This document shows, piece after piece, positions 15,973-24,153 of a stretch of 53,682 bases of DNA. Source of the stretch: Scybalousia_A sp045221575 (GTDB taxonomy: Bacteria; Bacteroidota; Bacteroidia; Bacteroidales; P3); assembly GCA_045221575.1 (NCBI GenBank), contig JBGUWU010000016.1, positions 1 through 53,682 on the forward strand, written 5' to 3'. Position 1 is the stretch's first letter, and the number at the start of each line of letters is the position of its first letter. The notes beneath the pieces are model-generated. The model was not told where the DNA came from, ran no database searches, and saw only the letters and a program-made list of their open reading frames with translations. The position numbers and the translations under genes are program-made.

Positions 15973-16392
15973 CTAAACATTTGAAGTCATTTCCATAAGT
16001 TCTTTGGAACAAGTCGCCTTTGGTTTAATTATTTCTTGCATAACTCGTTCTGCTAACTTGGTTGGAAAAACTCCTTTATAAAGAAAATGTTTTAGAAGTT
16101 TAACATATTCATCTTGCCATTCTCTCCCATGTGGTTTTATACTTGTGCCATTTTTTTTAAGAGAAACAAAATGACCTATTTCATGAAGAGTTACTAACAA
16201 GAAAAGAAAAGGCGGAAGATTAGCATTAACTGTTATAATATTCTTATGCTTATAACAAGTTCCCAAAAAGACTTTTCTCGGACGAACAATTTTAAAAGTA
16301 ATATTGTATTGCGTGAGTATGTGTGCAATATCAAAACTACAATCCTTAGGAAAGTAATCTTTTATTGCTATTGATAATTCTTGTTCTGTCAT
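15973..16392 (-). CDS. SprT-like zinc metalloprotease-domain protein
   Basis: Product of 139 residues. The zincin motif HEIGHFVSLKKNG lies near residues 70-82, followed by KPHGREWQDEYVKLLKHFL, which supplies the third ligand region. This matches the SprT/Spartan-like domain without a C-terminal zinc ribbon. Bacterial SprT-like proteins are thought to act on proteins bound or crosslinked to DNA, but the role of the short Bacteroidota form is not established. It lies between a small lipoprotein gene and mtaB on the same strand. The ATG at 16392 is the only sensible start. Confidence 0.82.
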   Translation of the reverse strand: MTEQELSIAIKDYFPKDCSFDIAHILTQYNITFKIVRPRKVFLGTCYKHKNIITVNANLPPFLFLLVTLHEIGHFVSLKKNGTSIKPHGREWQDEYVKLLKHFLYKGVFPTKLAERVMQEIIKPKATCSKELMEMTSNV

Positions 16393-16430
16393 TAAATTAT
16401 TGGGAAGTATGTTTTGTAAAAGTATGAAAA

Positions 16431-16595
16431 CTATGATAAGTTTCTATGAAGAAGATTTGTGTTATTTTCCCTCATAGACCAAGTTGGACAGTCGCATTTT
16501 CCTTTGCGATGTTTTCGCATAGAAGTTCTTGAACTACTACACGAAGACATCACAAATAGAAAAGCAATTAATACAATTAAGAGTTTTGTTTTCAT
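16431..16595 (-). CDS. Small lipoprotein, 54 residues
   Basis: A complete short gene from ATG at 16595 to TAG at 16431-16433. The product starts MKTKLLIVLIAFLFVMSSC, a textbook lipoprotein signal with the lipidated cysteine at residue 19. The mature peptide is SSSRTSMRKHRKGKCDCPTWS followed by a polar tail: strongly basic, then a CDC-P-x-W motif. Tiny lipoproteins with a basic patch and a C-x-C-P-aromatic motif are common and uncharacterised in Bacteroidota. It starts 4 bases after the stop of the secreted protease, so it is probably the last gene of that operon. The paired cysteines could bind metal or form a disulfide; that is a guess. Confidence 0.7.
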   Translation of the reverse strand: MKTKLLIVLIAFLFVMSSCSSSRTSMRKHRKGKCDCPTWSMRENNTNLLHRNLS

Positions 16596-16599
16596 TCAA

Positions 16600-18267
16600 T
16601 TACTCTTTTACAAATTTTTGAACGTATGAATTCTTATTAGAATACAAGCGAATAAAATAAACGCCAGAAGTTAATGAAGATACGTTCAAAGTTGTTTGTT
16701 TCTCAGATTTACCTATTTTTGTTGAAATAAGACTTCTTCCCATATTATCAAGAACAGAAACAACACAATTTTCCTCTGGTCTGTCTATATTTATAGTGAT
16801 ATAATCTTTTGCAGGAGAAGGATAAACGTTGAATGATAAAGAATTGTTATCAATGTTTTCAAATCCTGCTGATTGATTATAGTAAATTCCAGTCATATTT
16901 GTTGTTCCCGTATTGTTAGGGTCAAGCCATTGAGAAAAATATTGGAATTGTTTATTAAATTGTCCATACCAATCTTTTTGGTCAGAAGCACTTGAATTAC
17001 TACAATCAGAATAGCCTCCTGTAAGAGTTCCTACTAAAAGTCCATCTGTTCCAAATAAACCACTACCAGAAGAACCTCCTTCAACAATACCAAATCCATT
17101 TGTTGTTTGAGCCCAAAAAACTCTCCAATGTGTTGAAGTATTCATTTCAGCAGCCGTTGGCTTTTGAGTAAAAGTAGATATTTTCTTTATATCTCCACTT
17201 GGGTGGTGTATTCCAACACCTTTTGAAGGTGCGCTTGCTTTTCTTGACCAACCAACAAAGTAAGGATTTAAAGAAGAAGGAATACTTGATTTTAACTTAA
17301 GCAGTAAATGATCTGTTCCATTGTCTCCGTATGAATTATCATAAGCTAAGCGAGTACAACCTGTTAGAGAGGTATATCCTGGTTCTGTATATGGAGTTGT
17401 ACAACCAGAAACCTCATAATTGAAATAAAAAACGAAGGAATTAAAATCACTTGTTGATGAATATGAAATACAATGTGCTGCTGAGATAATGTATGGTGTT
17501 TTATCATTGCTTGTATTGTTGATAAGAGTACCTGTACACCAGAAATAAGAATAGCCTCCTTTAATCTGTATGCGACAAACTGCTTTTTTTACATCTTGAT
17601 AGTTGCTTCCCTCTGAACAATTCACATTTACATTACAAGAACCTGAATCTTTAAATTTTTTAGTTATTGCATCATTTTCTGAATCTAAATCTGAATATTC
17701 TGATAAATCTTCAAAATGAATAACATCTCTATAGAAGTAAACAAATTCTGAAAGTTCTATTTTTGCTTTATCTGTTACGTTTTTGGGTTGATAATACTCA
17801 ATTATCAACTCTTCACCATAGACATACTCTGTTACAAACACTCCTTCTTCGGTATTATTGTCTGAAGTGAAAGCTCCTAATACTTTACTTCTATCGGTGT
17901 TATACAAATACAACTCTCCTCCTTTTGGTAAATAGAAATCATTAGAAGAAAATCCTATTGCTTGTGCATAAGGTATTGTTACTTTTAATAAATACAAATC
18001 ATAATCACTAAAAGATAAATGTTTTGCTTTATTAAAGTAGTTTTCAAACATAGGAACTGCAACAGCACATCTCTGAGGTTTAAAGAAATTAGCATTAAGT
18101 TCATCTTCTTCAATAAGAGCATCAACATCTGGAGAAGACAAAGTTGTTGTTGGTATTTCTATTTCGTTTTTCAATGAGAAAGAACGAGGAACTTGCTTTG
18201 TACTTATTTGTGCAGAAGCATACATTCCTAAAAACAGTGTGACTAAAATCAGACTTAACTTTTTCAT
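16600..18267 (-). CDS. Secreted trypsin-like serine protease with T9SS C-terminal sorting domain
   Basis: Product of 555 residues. A signal peptide (MKKLSLILVTLFLGMYASAQ) and a pro-region of about 180 residues precede a chymotrypsin-fold domain resembling lysyl endopeptidases. The catalytic histidine is in IISAAHC near residue 265, the aspartate in NGTDHLLLKL near 319, and the serine in GGSSGSGLF near 399. Several cysteine-containing loops suggest disulfides. The last 75-80 residues (SFNVYPSPAKDYITINI to SGVYFIRLYSNK ending in KFVKE) form a type A sorting domain, so the protein should leave the cell through the type IX system. It lies 9 bases after coaE in a tightly packed operon, an odd neighbourhood for an exported protease. 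Confidence 0.9.
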   Translation of the reverse strand: MKKLSLILVTLFLGMYASAQISTKQVPRSFSLKNEIEIPTTTLSSPDVDALIEEDELNANFFKPQRCAVAVPMFENYFNKAKHLSFSDYDLYLLKVTIPYAQAIGFSSNDFYLPKGGELYLYNTDRSKVLGAFTSDNNTEEGVFVTEYVYGEELIIEYYQPKNVTDKAKIELSEFVYFYRDVIHFEDLSEYSDLDSENDAITKKFKDSGSCNVNVNCSEGSNYQDVKKAVCRIQIKGGYSYFWCTGTLINNTSNDKTPYIISAAHCISYSSTSDFNSFVFYFNYEVSGCTTPYTEPGYTSLTGCTRLAYDNSYGDNGTDHLLLKLKSSIPSSLNPYFVGWSRKASAPSKGVGIHHPSGDIKKISTFTQKPTAAEMNTSTHWRVFWAQTTNGFGIVEGGSSGSGLFGTDGLLVGTLTGGYSDCSNSSASDQKDWYGQFNKQFQYFSQWLDPNNTGTTNMTGIYYNQSAGFENIDNNSLSFNVYPSPAKDYITINIDRPEENCVVSVLDNMGRSLISTKIGKSEKQTTLNVSSLTSGVYFIRLYSNKNSYVQKFVKE

Positions 18268-18276
18268 TTTTAATTT

Positions 18277-18882
18277 TTAGTTTATAATTGATAATAATTT
18301 TAATTGTTTATCTATGTTTATAACTTGAGGCAAAACTAATGCCAAATCATCATTAAGTACAACGTAATTACTATTCAAAATCTTATATTCAACAGAAAAT
18401 TGATTGTTTATTCTTTGCATAATATCTTGTTTTGAAGCATTATCTCTTTGCATGGCTCTTTGGATAACAAGATTTTGAGGAGTGTTTATACATATTAGTT
18501 TGTCAAAATACTTTTCCCATTTACTTTCAAATATGATTGCACTTTCCATAATCACGTATGGAGTATTCAAAAGACTGTGTTGTTTTACAAATGATTGATA
18601 TTTGTTTTGTACTAATGGGTGGATATAATCGCTAAGTTGCTGTAGTTTTTCTTTGTTTGAGAATACTATTTGTGAAAGTTTTTTCTTATCTAAAACATTA
18701 TCAACGAAAATATCTTCTGAAAACATTATCTTTAGATTCTCTTTTACCTGCTCATCTTGATAAAGTAGTTTGGCTTCATTGTCTGCATTAAAAACAGGTA
18801 TATTTAAATGTTCAAATACCTTTGCAATCAATGTTTTTCCGCAACCAATACTTCCTGTTAGTCCTACTGATAGTGTCTTCAT
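18277..18882 (-). CDS. coaE: Dephospho-CoA kinase
   Basis: Product of 201 residues. The P-loop GSIGCGKT is at residues 10-17, with the family's DADxxAK region (FNADNEAKLL), the RAMQRD lid segment and the late NSNYVVLND element. It catalyses the last step of coenzyme A synthesis, ATP-dependent 3'-phosphorylation of dephospho-CoA. It lies 3 bases after ybbR and 9 bases before the protease gene, all on the minus strand. The pairing with ybbR is common in Bacteroidota. Confidence 0.95.
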   Translation of the reverse strand: MKTLSVGLTGSIGCGKTLIAKVFEHLNIPVFNADNEAKLLYQDEQVKENLKIMFSEDIFVDNVLDKKKLSQIVFSNKEKLQQLSDYIHPLVQNKYQSFVKQHSLLNTPYVIMESAIIFESKWEKYFDKLICINTPQNLVIQRAMQRDNASKQDIMQRINNQFSVEYKILNSNYVVLNDDLALVLPQVINIDKQLKLLSIIN

Positions 18883-18885
18883 AGT

Positions 18886-19869
18886 TTATTTAAACAATAT
18901 GTATTCAACCTTTTCTGGTATAATACTTACAACTTTTATATAATCTGGAATATTAGAAAGATAGACTTTTAATTTAGAGTCATTAGACAACGCTTCATGA
19001 GAACAAATAACGTAAGATTTAAAATCCTTAACATTAGCTTTGTTGTAATCTTTCATTGCTACACGATAACGAACTTTAACTTCTCGTGGTAGAAGCTTGA
19101 TATTTTGATAGTCTTCATACCTTATCACATCTATAGGTATGTTTATTATGTTCTCCGTGTATTTTTCTGCAACTATTTTTACAGGTATATTCGTTGTTTT
19201 ACATACCAATGTTGGTTTAATCAAAGACATATCAATTGGAACAGAAATGGTTGTTGTTTTACTTATGTTTTTAAACTCTATCTTTTTGGTATAAAGAGTA
19301 TCTAATTTATCTAATTCTTCTTTATTACCTTCTACTATTACTTCTTTTATCAACATTTCAGGTTTCTTATAGGCATCGTATGGTTTAAGAAACGAAAAAT
19401 TAGCACACAAAACTACAGGAACTTTTTTGGAATATATTTTATTCCATACTAAATGAATATTTTCTGGACTTACTTTAGTGTTATTTGAAACTGTTCCAAG
19501 CTGTTTCATTATCATAGGTTTTAATCTTGAAACAGGTATCCTACTTTTCCCTTTTGCAAGATTAAGATTAATATCATTAATATCTAATACTATTTTCTTT
19601 TTATGAGAAACAAAAAGTTGATTTGCTAAGTATTCAAAACCGTTAGTCTTAACTTCAATAGTTATAACACTGTCTTTTGTAAAGAAATCAACTTTATTGG
19701 AGTTGTCAATAAAACTTATTGGAAACGTTTCGCTGTATATATATTCTTTAGAGTAGGTAATTGAAATCCATAAAGCACAACTCAACAACAAACAAAGGAT
19801 AAAAATATTCATTTGTTTGTTTGATACTAACTTTTTTAATATGTTTTTATTTAAAAAGAAGGACTTCAT
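18886..19869 (-). CDS. YbbR-like domain protein
   Basis: Product of 327 residues with one membrane helix (about residues 20-40, MNIFILCLLLSCALWISITYS), then a long beta-rich periplasmic part. The FPISFIDNSNKVDFF opening and the later PVVLCANFSF, KEVIVEGNKEELDKLDTLYT and IPVKIVAEKYTENIINIPIDV segments give the repeated YbbR pattern. In Firmicutes the family (CdaR) regulates the membrane-bound cyclic-di-AMP synthase; whether this holds in Bacteroidota is unproven. It sits between the glycosyltransferase and coaE with gaps of 3 bases on both sides. Confidence 0.85.
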   Translation of the reverse strand: MKSFFLNKNILKKLVSNKQMNIFILCLLLSCALWISITYSKEYIYSETFPISFIDNSNKVDFFTKDSVITIEVKTNGFEYLANQLFVSHKKKIVLDINDINLNLAKGKSRIPVSRLKPMIMKQLGTVSNNTKVSPENIHLVWNKIYSKKVPVVLCANFSFLKPYDAYKKPEMLIKEVIVEGNKEELDKLDTLYTKKIEFKNISKTTTISVPIDMSLIKPTLVCKTTNIPVKIVAEKYTENIINIPIDVIRYEDYQNIKLLPREVKVRYRVAMKDYNKANVKDFKSYVICSHEALSNDSKLKVYLSNIPDYIKVVSIIPEKVEYILFK

Positions 19870-19872
19870 AGT

Positions 19873-20808
19873 TTAATGTTCTTTTTTACCATTATATTTT
19901 CTTACAACGTATGTTGGCCGTTTCTTTGATTCTATAAATATTCTTCCTACATATTCTCCTATTATTCCTAATGATAATAATTGAACACCTCCTAAGAATA
20001 GTATTAAAATAACCATTGTAGGAAAACCAGCAACTTCATTACCTATAACAAGTGTTTTTATTAAAACATAAATAAGATAAACAAAAGCTGAAAGCGATAC
20101 TATTGCACCTAAAATTGTAGACAGTCTAAGAGGAGCTGTAGTAAATGAAAGCAAACCTTCAATAGCTAAGCCAAACAATTTTTTAAAGCTCCATGAAGAT
20201 TTACCTTTTGTTCTTTCTTTTGTTTCAAATTCAATTCCTATTTTCTTAAATCCTATCCATGCAAACATACCTTTTGTATATCGTTCGCTCTCTCTTATTT
20301 TTTTTAAAGTATTTATACAAATCTTATCTAAAAGTCTAAAATCTCCAGCATTTGGAAGTACATCATATTTTGCTGTTTTTTGTAGAATATAATAAAACAA
20401 CAAAGAAAACTTTCTTCGTACGTATGATTCGTTTCCTCTGTTTTTTCTTTTACCATAGACGTCTTCATAGCCTTCCTCCCAAAGTTTTATCATCTGAGGA
20501 ATTGCATCTATTGGGTGTTGTAGATCTGCATCCATTATGATTGTGCAATCTCCTGTAACATAATCAAAGCCTGCTAACATAGCTTTTTCTTTTCCAAAAT
20601 TACGAGATAACTCTAAGTAAGAAAAACGTTCATCTTTATTGTGCAAACCTTCCATTATGAAGACTGAATTATCTTTACTACCATCATCAATCAACAATAC
20701 TTCCCAATCATATTCTTCTGTCATTACATTTAAAAGAGAATCGTACAATGAAGGTAAATTTTGAGACTCATTATAACAAGGTATAAGTATAGATATTTTC
20801 TTTTTCAT
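19873..20808 (-). CDS. Family 2 glycosyltransferase, polyprenyl-phosphate type (GtrB-like)
   Basis: Product of 311 residues. The GT-A domain starts ISILIPCYNESQNLP, with the metal/nucleotide motifs DDGSKDNS and MDADLQHP near residues 91-98. Two C-terminal membrane helices follow (GAIVSLSAFVYLIYVLIKTLV and MVILILFLGGVQLLSLGIIGEY). This is the layout of GtrB/DPM1-like enzymes that transfer a sugar from a nucleotide donor to undecaprenyl phosphate at the inner face of the inner membrane. The gtrA-like gene just upstream overlaps it by 4 bases and probably encodes the partner that moves the lipid-linked sugar across the membrane. Confidence 0.9.
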   Translation of the reverse strand: MKKKISILIPCYNESQNLPSLYDSLLNVMTEEYDWEVLLIDDGSKDNSVFIMEGLHNKDERFSYLELSRNFGKEKAMLAGFDYVTGDCTIIMDADLQHPIDAIPQMIKLWEEGYEDVYGKRKNRGNESYVRRKFSLLFYYILQKTAKYDVLPNAGDFRLLDKICINTLKKIRESERYTKGMFAWIGFKKIGIEFETKERTKGKSSWSFKKLFGLAIEGLLSFTTAPLRLSTILGAIVSLSAFVYLIYVLIKTLVIGNEVAGFPTMVILILFLGGVQLLSLGIIGEYVGRIFIESKKRPTYVVRKYNGKKEH

Positions 20809-21233
20809 TTTATTTCTTCTTTTTTAAATGCAAAGAATCTTTGTCCTATATAATTTAGACCAACGAAAAGACACATACCAACGAACATTGCGACATTCTC
20901 TTGTATGTTTTTTGTGCATGAAGACAATAACCATATCATTAAAGGTTTTGCTATTCCATATGCAATCAGCCAACATATAGCTATATTCAAAGCAAATCTT
21001 ACAACAACTCCAAGATTTCTTTGCTTATATTTAAAAGTATAATATTTATTAAGAAAATAACTAAGTATGCTTCCAAGAAAGTAATTTGCAAAAGTTGAAA
21101 ACCAATAACCAAAATGAAAAACATTGTAAGCGACAAACATAATAGTTGCGCCAAATATCGTGTTTATTATTCCTACAATTACAAATCGTAGAAATGTTTT
21201 ATCATAAAATATATTCAGCAATCTTCGAATCAT
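20805..21233 (-). CDS. GtrA-like membrane protein
   Basis: Product of 142 residues from ATG at 21233, with four predicted membrane helices. The family pattern runs FLRFVIVGIINTIFG, then NYFLGSILSYFLNKYYTF, then FVGLNYIGQRFFAFK. GtrA/DPMS-type proteins are proposed flippases or anchors for polyprenyl-phosphate sugars and usually sit beside GtrB glycosyltransferases, as here (4-base overlap). A longer reading from TTG at 21254 would begin inside the -7 element at 21252-21259, so I reject it. It is the first gene of a run gtrA, GT2, ybbR, coaE, protease, small lipoprotein. Confidence 0.88.
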   Translation of the reverse strand: MIRRLLNIFYDKTFLRFVIVGIINTIFGATIMFVAYNVFHFGYWFSTFANYFLGSILSYFLNKYYTFKYKQRNLGVVVRFALNIAICWLIAYGIAKPLMIWLLSSCTKNIQENVAMFVGMCLFVGLNYIGQRFFAFKKEEIK

Positions 21234-21251
21234 TATCTTACAATGTTTCTG

Positions 21252-21259
21252 CAAAATTA
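21252..21259 (-). promoter_or_regulatory. -7 element for the gtrA-coaE-protease operon
   Basis: CAAAATTA reads TAATTTTG on the minus strand, 19 bases before the ATG at 21233. It supports the ATG over the upstream TTG as the start. Confidence 0.6.
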
Positions 21260-21298
21260 CACAAAATTATTTACTTACTTTGATTTTAAAGTGTTTTT

Positions 21299-21943
21299 TT
21301 ATTTAGATAAAGAAATATAAACCAAACATTTGGTTTTATAATACTCTATTGAAGGAACAATGTTTTCTAAATCATGTATTTCATAATAACCTCTGTAGTC
21401 CACCATTTCTTCATAAGCATCTTTACCTTTAAGATAAAGTATTCCATTACGTAGTTTATGCAAAGACGCTTGAGAAATCCTACCTTTAGATATAGCAAGG
21501 AAGTCTTTCATATTAGTAACAGCTCTTGAAACTATAAAGTCATACTTTTTCTTTAAATCTTCACAAGCTATTTGTTCTGCAACAACGTTATCCAAACCCA
21601 AAGCGTCTTTTATCGCATTTACAACCTTTATTTTCTTTGCAGTTCTATCTATCAAATGAAAATTAGTCTGAGGAAACAGGATAGCAAGAGGTATTCCCGG
21701 AAAACCACCACCTGTTCCAACATCTAAAACGTTTGCATCTGGTAAAAAAGAACAAAACTTTCCAATCGTTAAAGAGTGTAAAATATGATGATAAAACAAG
21801 TTATCTATATCCTTACGTGAGATTACGTTAATTTTTTCGTTCCATTCCTTGTACAAATCTGGCAATTTTAAAAACTGCTCTTGCTGTTTATTACTTACAA
21901 AAGGAAATAACGTTTTTATATATTCAATATTTTCATTCTCCAT
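21299..21943 (-). CDS. rsmG: 16S rRNA (guanine(527)-N7)-methyltransferase RsmG
   Basis: Product of 214 residues from the ATG at 21943; a TTG nine bases upstream would add three residues but is less likely. The SAM-binding Rossmann core is ANVLDVGTGGGFPGIPLAI. It is preceded by the GidB-type NEKINVISRKD and followed by LIDRTAKKIKVV and DFIVSRAVTNM. It methylates N7 of G527 in the 530 loop of 16S rRNA. It follows tRNA-Ser and its terminator hairpin on the same strand, so it may be expressed by read-through; I see no clear -7 element in the gap. Confidence 0.94.
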   Translation of the reverse strand: MENENIEYIKTLFPFVSNKQQEQFLKLPDLYKEWNEKINVISRKDIDNLFYHHILHSLTIGKFCSFLPDANVLDVGTGGGFPGIPLAILFPQTNFHLIDRTAKKIKVVNAIKDALGLDNVVAEQIACEDLKKKYDFIVSRAVTNMKDFLAISKGRISQASLHKLRNGILYLKGKDAYEEMVDYRGYYEIHDLENIVPSIEYYKTKCLVYISLSK

Positions 21944-21959
21944 AACTAACAATGTTTAT

Positions 21960-21996
21960 AAAAAGAAAAAGATTGAAAACACATTGTTCTCAATCT
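21960..21996 (-). terminator. Intrinsic terminator after tRNA-Ser
   Basis: On the minus strand AGATTGA and TCAATCT form a stem around a loop of about a dozen bases, followed by a TTTTTCTTTTT tract. It lies between the tRNA 3' end and rsmG. Confidence 0.6.
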
Positions 21997-22014
21997 TCTC
22001 TAAAATCTGTTTTG

Positions 22015-22099
22015 CGGAGAGTGAGGGATTCGAACCCCCGGAGGTGTGACCCTCAACGGTTTTCAAGACCGCCGCTATCGACCACTCAGCCAACTCTCC
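22015..22099 (-). tRNA. tRNA-Ser (anticodon UGA)
   Basis: The minus strand reads GGAGAGTTGGCTGAGTGG at the 5' end. It has a long variable arm typical of class II tRNAs, the TψC arm GGGGGTTCGAATCCC, and a 3' half ACTCTCC pairing with the 5' GGAGAGT. The anticodon loop is CTTGAAA, giving UGA. About 85 nt including discriminator G; the CCA end is not encoded (CAAA follows), as is usual in Bacteroidota. Confidence 0.95.
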
Positions 22100-22104
22100 G
22101 TGTG

Positions 22105-22136
22105 CAAAAGTAGTATAATTTTATTTACTAACAAAT
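22105..22136 (-). promoter_or_regulatory. Promoter of tRNA-Ser
   Basis: CAAAAGTA (22105-22112) reads TACTTTTG on the minus strand, with CAAA (22133-22136) giving a -33 TTTG 20 bases upstream. The start of transcription would fall at the tRNA 5' end. Confidence 0.6.
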
Positions 22137-22139
22137 TTT

Positions 22140-23009
22140 TTACATCTTTTTTTTCAAAAAAATAAATCTATCTTTGCCGAATATATCCTTAATTACTTGT
22201 TCAATATATTCTTTTTCAGAGAATAAAGAGAGTGTGTTTGTTCCTAAATTTTCATTGATTTCTAAATACACTCTTCCGTTTTTTGATAATCGTTTTTTAC
22301 AAAATTCGTTTATTTTTTCATAAAAAAGTAATGGTTTTTCGTCTTCAACGAACAAGGCAACAGAAGGCTCATATTTTAATACATTGTTTTGCATATTGAC
22401 CTTTTCTTTTTGCATTATGTATGGCGGATTAGAAACAACAATATCAAAATCTTGGTCTATATCAAATCCGTTCAACAAATCACCCTGCAAAAGTTTGATT
22501 TCTAAACCCGAATTACTAATATTCTCTTTGGCAATTTCTAAAGCCTTAGTAGAAATATCCATTGCATATACTTTTGCATTTGGTAAATATTTTTTTAAAC
22601 TTAAAGCAATACAAGCACTTCCACAACAAAGGTCTATTATTCTAAGTTTTTTACTCTCGTTTTCTTTTTCTTGTTCTATAATCTTATAGCATAGTTCCTC
22701 AGTTTCTGGTCTTGGTATCAAAACATTTTCATTTACTTTCAGTCTTAGCCCACAAAACTCTTTATATCCCAAAATCTGTTGTATCGGTTTTTCTTTTTTT
22801 AGTTGTTCTGTCGCAAGAACTATCTTCAAAAGTTCAGATTCATTGATATAATCTTCTTCAAATGCCAAAATATGTGCTGAATTTAAACCAGCATACTCTT
22901 CAAAAAGAATAGCAATCAAAGAGTTTATCTCTGTTTTTGAATATTTGTTTCTTAATTCTTCAAGAATATAATCTTTTATGTCTTTTATTTTGTTTGAGCG
23001 TGTTTTCAT
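22140..23009 (-). CDS. prmC: Peptide chain release factor N5-glutamine methyltransferase
   Basis: Product of 289 residues. The N-terminal helical domain includes the PIQQILGYKEFCGLRLKVNENVLIPRPETEEL segment that is diagnostic for PrmC. The SAM-binding motif IIDLCCGSACIALSL and the catalytic NPPY near 193-196 (VVSNPPYIMQKE) follow. It methylates the glutamine of the GGQ loop of RF1 and RF2. It is divergent from ribD, and the two promoters overlap in the 40-base gap. Confidence 0.93.
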   Translation of the reverse strand: MKTRSNKIKDIKDYILEELRNKYSKTEINSLIAILFEEYAGLNSAHILAFEEDYINESELLKIVLATEQLKKEKPIQQILGYKEFCGLRLKVNENVLIPRPETEELCYKIIEQEKENESKKLRIIDLCCGSACIALSLKKYLPNAKVYAMDISTKALEIAKENISNSGLEIKLLQGDLLNGFDIDQDFDIVVSNPPYIMQKEKVNMQNNVLKYEPSVALFVEDEKPLLFYEKINEFCKKRLSKNGRVYLEINENLGTNTLSLFSEKEYIEQVIKDIFGKDRFIFLKKKM

Positions 23010-23018
23010 TCTTTTTCG

Positions 23019-23026
23019 TATCTTTG
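23019..23026 (+). promoter_or_regulatory. -7 element for ribD
   Basis: TATCTTTG lies 23 bases before the ribD ATG at 23050, with a TTTG at about 22993-22996 as a possible -33 element. Confidence 0.55.
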
Positions 23027-23031
23027 CCGTG

Positions 23032-23039
23032 CAAAATTA
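23032..23039 (-). promoter_or_regulatory. -7 element for prmC
   Basis: CAAAATTA reads TAATTTTG on the minus strand, 23 bases before the prmC ATG at 23009. It lies just downstream of the ribD -7 element, so polymerase could not occupy both promoters at once. Confidence 0.55.
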
Positions 23040-23049
23040 CGAATAAATT

Positions 23050-24111
23050 ATGAATACTGAAGATAAAAAATATATAAGACGTTGTTTTGAATTGGCTCTT
23101 TTAGGACGAGGTTTAAATAGTCCTAATCCTAAGGTTGGTGCTGTTGTTGTTTATAATAACAATATAATAGGAGAAGGTTATCATCAGAAATATGGTTTTT
23201 CGCATGCAGAAGTAAATGCTATTAATAATGTAAAAGACAAATCCCTTCTCAAAGACTCCACTATTTACGTTAATCTTGAACCTTGTTGCCATTATGGCAA
23301 AACTCCTCCTTGTGCAGAACTGTTAATCAAAAACAATATCAAACGTTGTGTAATAGCAAACAGAGATAGTAATCCAAAAGTTGCAGGAGGTGGAATAAAA
23401 ATGTTACAAGATGCTGGCATAGAAGTAGAATGTGGAGTATTAGAAGAGGAAGGAAGATTTCTTAATCGTCGATTTTTTTGTAATCAAGAGAAACATCGTC
23501 CTTATATTATCTTAAAATTTGCCCAAAGTCTTGATGGTTATATTGATATAGAAAGAAACAACAAAGAAAAACAAACTTATTGGATAACAAACAATGATTT
23601 AAAAGTCTGGGTACATAAACAACGTGCTGAAGAAGATGCTATTTTAGTTGGATACAATACTGTTTTAAACGACAATCCAAGTCTTACAACACGATATTTT
23701 AATGGTAAGAACCCTAAACGCGTTGTTTTTGACAGAGATTTAACTCTACCTCAATCAAGTAATGTATTTAACAATGAAAGTCCTACTCTTGTTTTTAATT
23801 ATCTAAAAACAGAAAAGCAAAATAACATAGATTTTATACAAATATCCAATAATGAAGACTCTATTGTTCAGATTCTTCATCATCTATCAAAAAATGGCAT
23901 TGGTTCTCTTATTGTAGAAGGTGGAAAACAAACTTTACAATATTTTATTGATAAAAATTTGTGGGACGAAGCATACGTTTTAACAGGAAATACTTGTTTT
24001 GGTGCTGGTAAAAAAGCCCCTGCTATTGCTACCGATTATTTTAGCAGCACGAAGATGGTAGCAGATAACAGGGTAGATTTCTTTTATAATCCTAATTCTT
24101 TGAAAATGTAA
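23050..24111 (+). CDS. ribD: Bifunctional riboflavin biosynthesis deaminase/reductase RibD
   Basis: Product of 353 residues with two domains. The N-terminal deaminase (1-145) has the zinc site His52/Glu54 in HAEVNA and cysteines in EPCCHYGKTPPC (Cys79, Cys88). The C-terminal reductase (about 150-353) opens with RPYIILKFAQSLDGYI and has the EEDAILVGYNTVLNDNPSLTTR segment. It converts the pyrimidine intermediate of riboflavin synthesis in two steps using water and NADPH. It is a single gene here, away from other rib genes, with its own promoter and no obvious FMN riboswitch in the very short leader. Confidence 0.94.
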   Translation: MNTEDKKYIRRCFELALLGRGLNSPNPKVGAVVVYNNNIIGEGYHQKYGFSHAEVNAINNVKDKSLLKDSTIYVNLEPCCHYGKTPPCAELLIKNNIKRCVIANRDSNPKVAGGGIKMLQDAGIEVECGVLEEEGRFLNRRFFCNQEKHRPYIILKFAQSLDGYIDIERNNKEKQTYWITNNDLKVWVHKQRAEEDAILVGYNTVLNDNPSLTTRYFNGKNPKRVVFDRDLTLPQSSNVFNNESPTLVFNYLKTEKQNNIDFIQISNNEDSIVQILHHLSKNGIGSLIVEGGKQTLQYFIDKNLWDEAYVLTGNTCFGAGKKAPAIATDYFSSTKMVADNRVDFFYNPNSLKM

Positions 24112-24153
24112 TTTTGCTTAAAGAACGTAAATGCGATTATTTTATTGTTGTAT

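Noticed and set aside
16431..16595. Suspected frameshift in the small lipoprotein gene at an A-run near 16560
   Set aside because: Recounting against the stop of the neighbouring protease gene shows the run has four A residues and the frame is intact (165 bases, 55 codons).
21234..21254. A longer GtrA starting at TTG 21254
   Set aside because: The extra codons overlap the -7 element at 21252-21259. The ATG at 21233 gives the usual N-terminus.
21849..22049. A plus-strand open frame ending in an ESEGFEPPEV-like peptide
   Set aside because: This is the well-known false translation across the TψC arm of a tRNA gene on the other strand, overlapping the start of rsmG.
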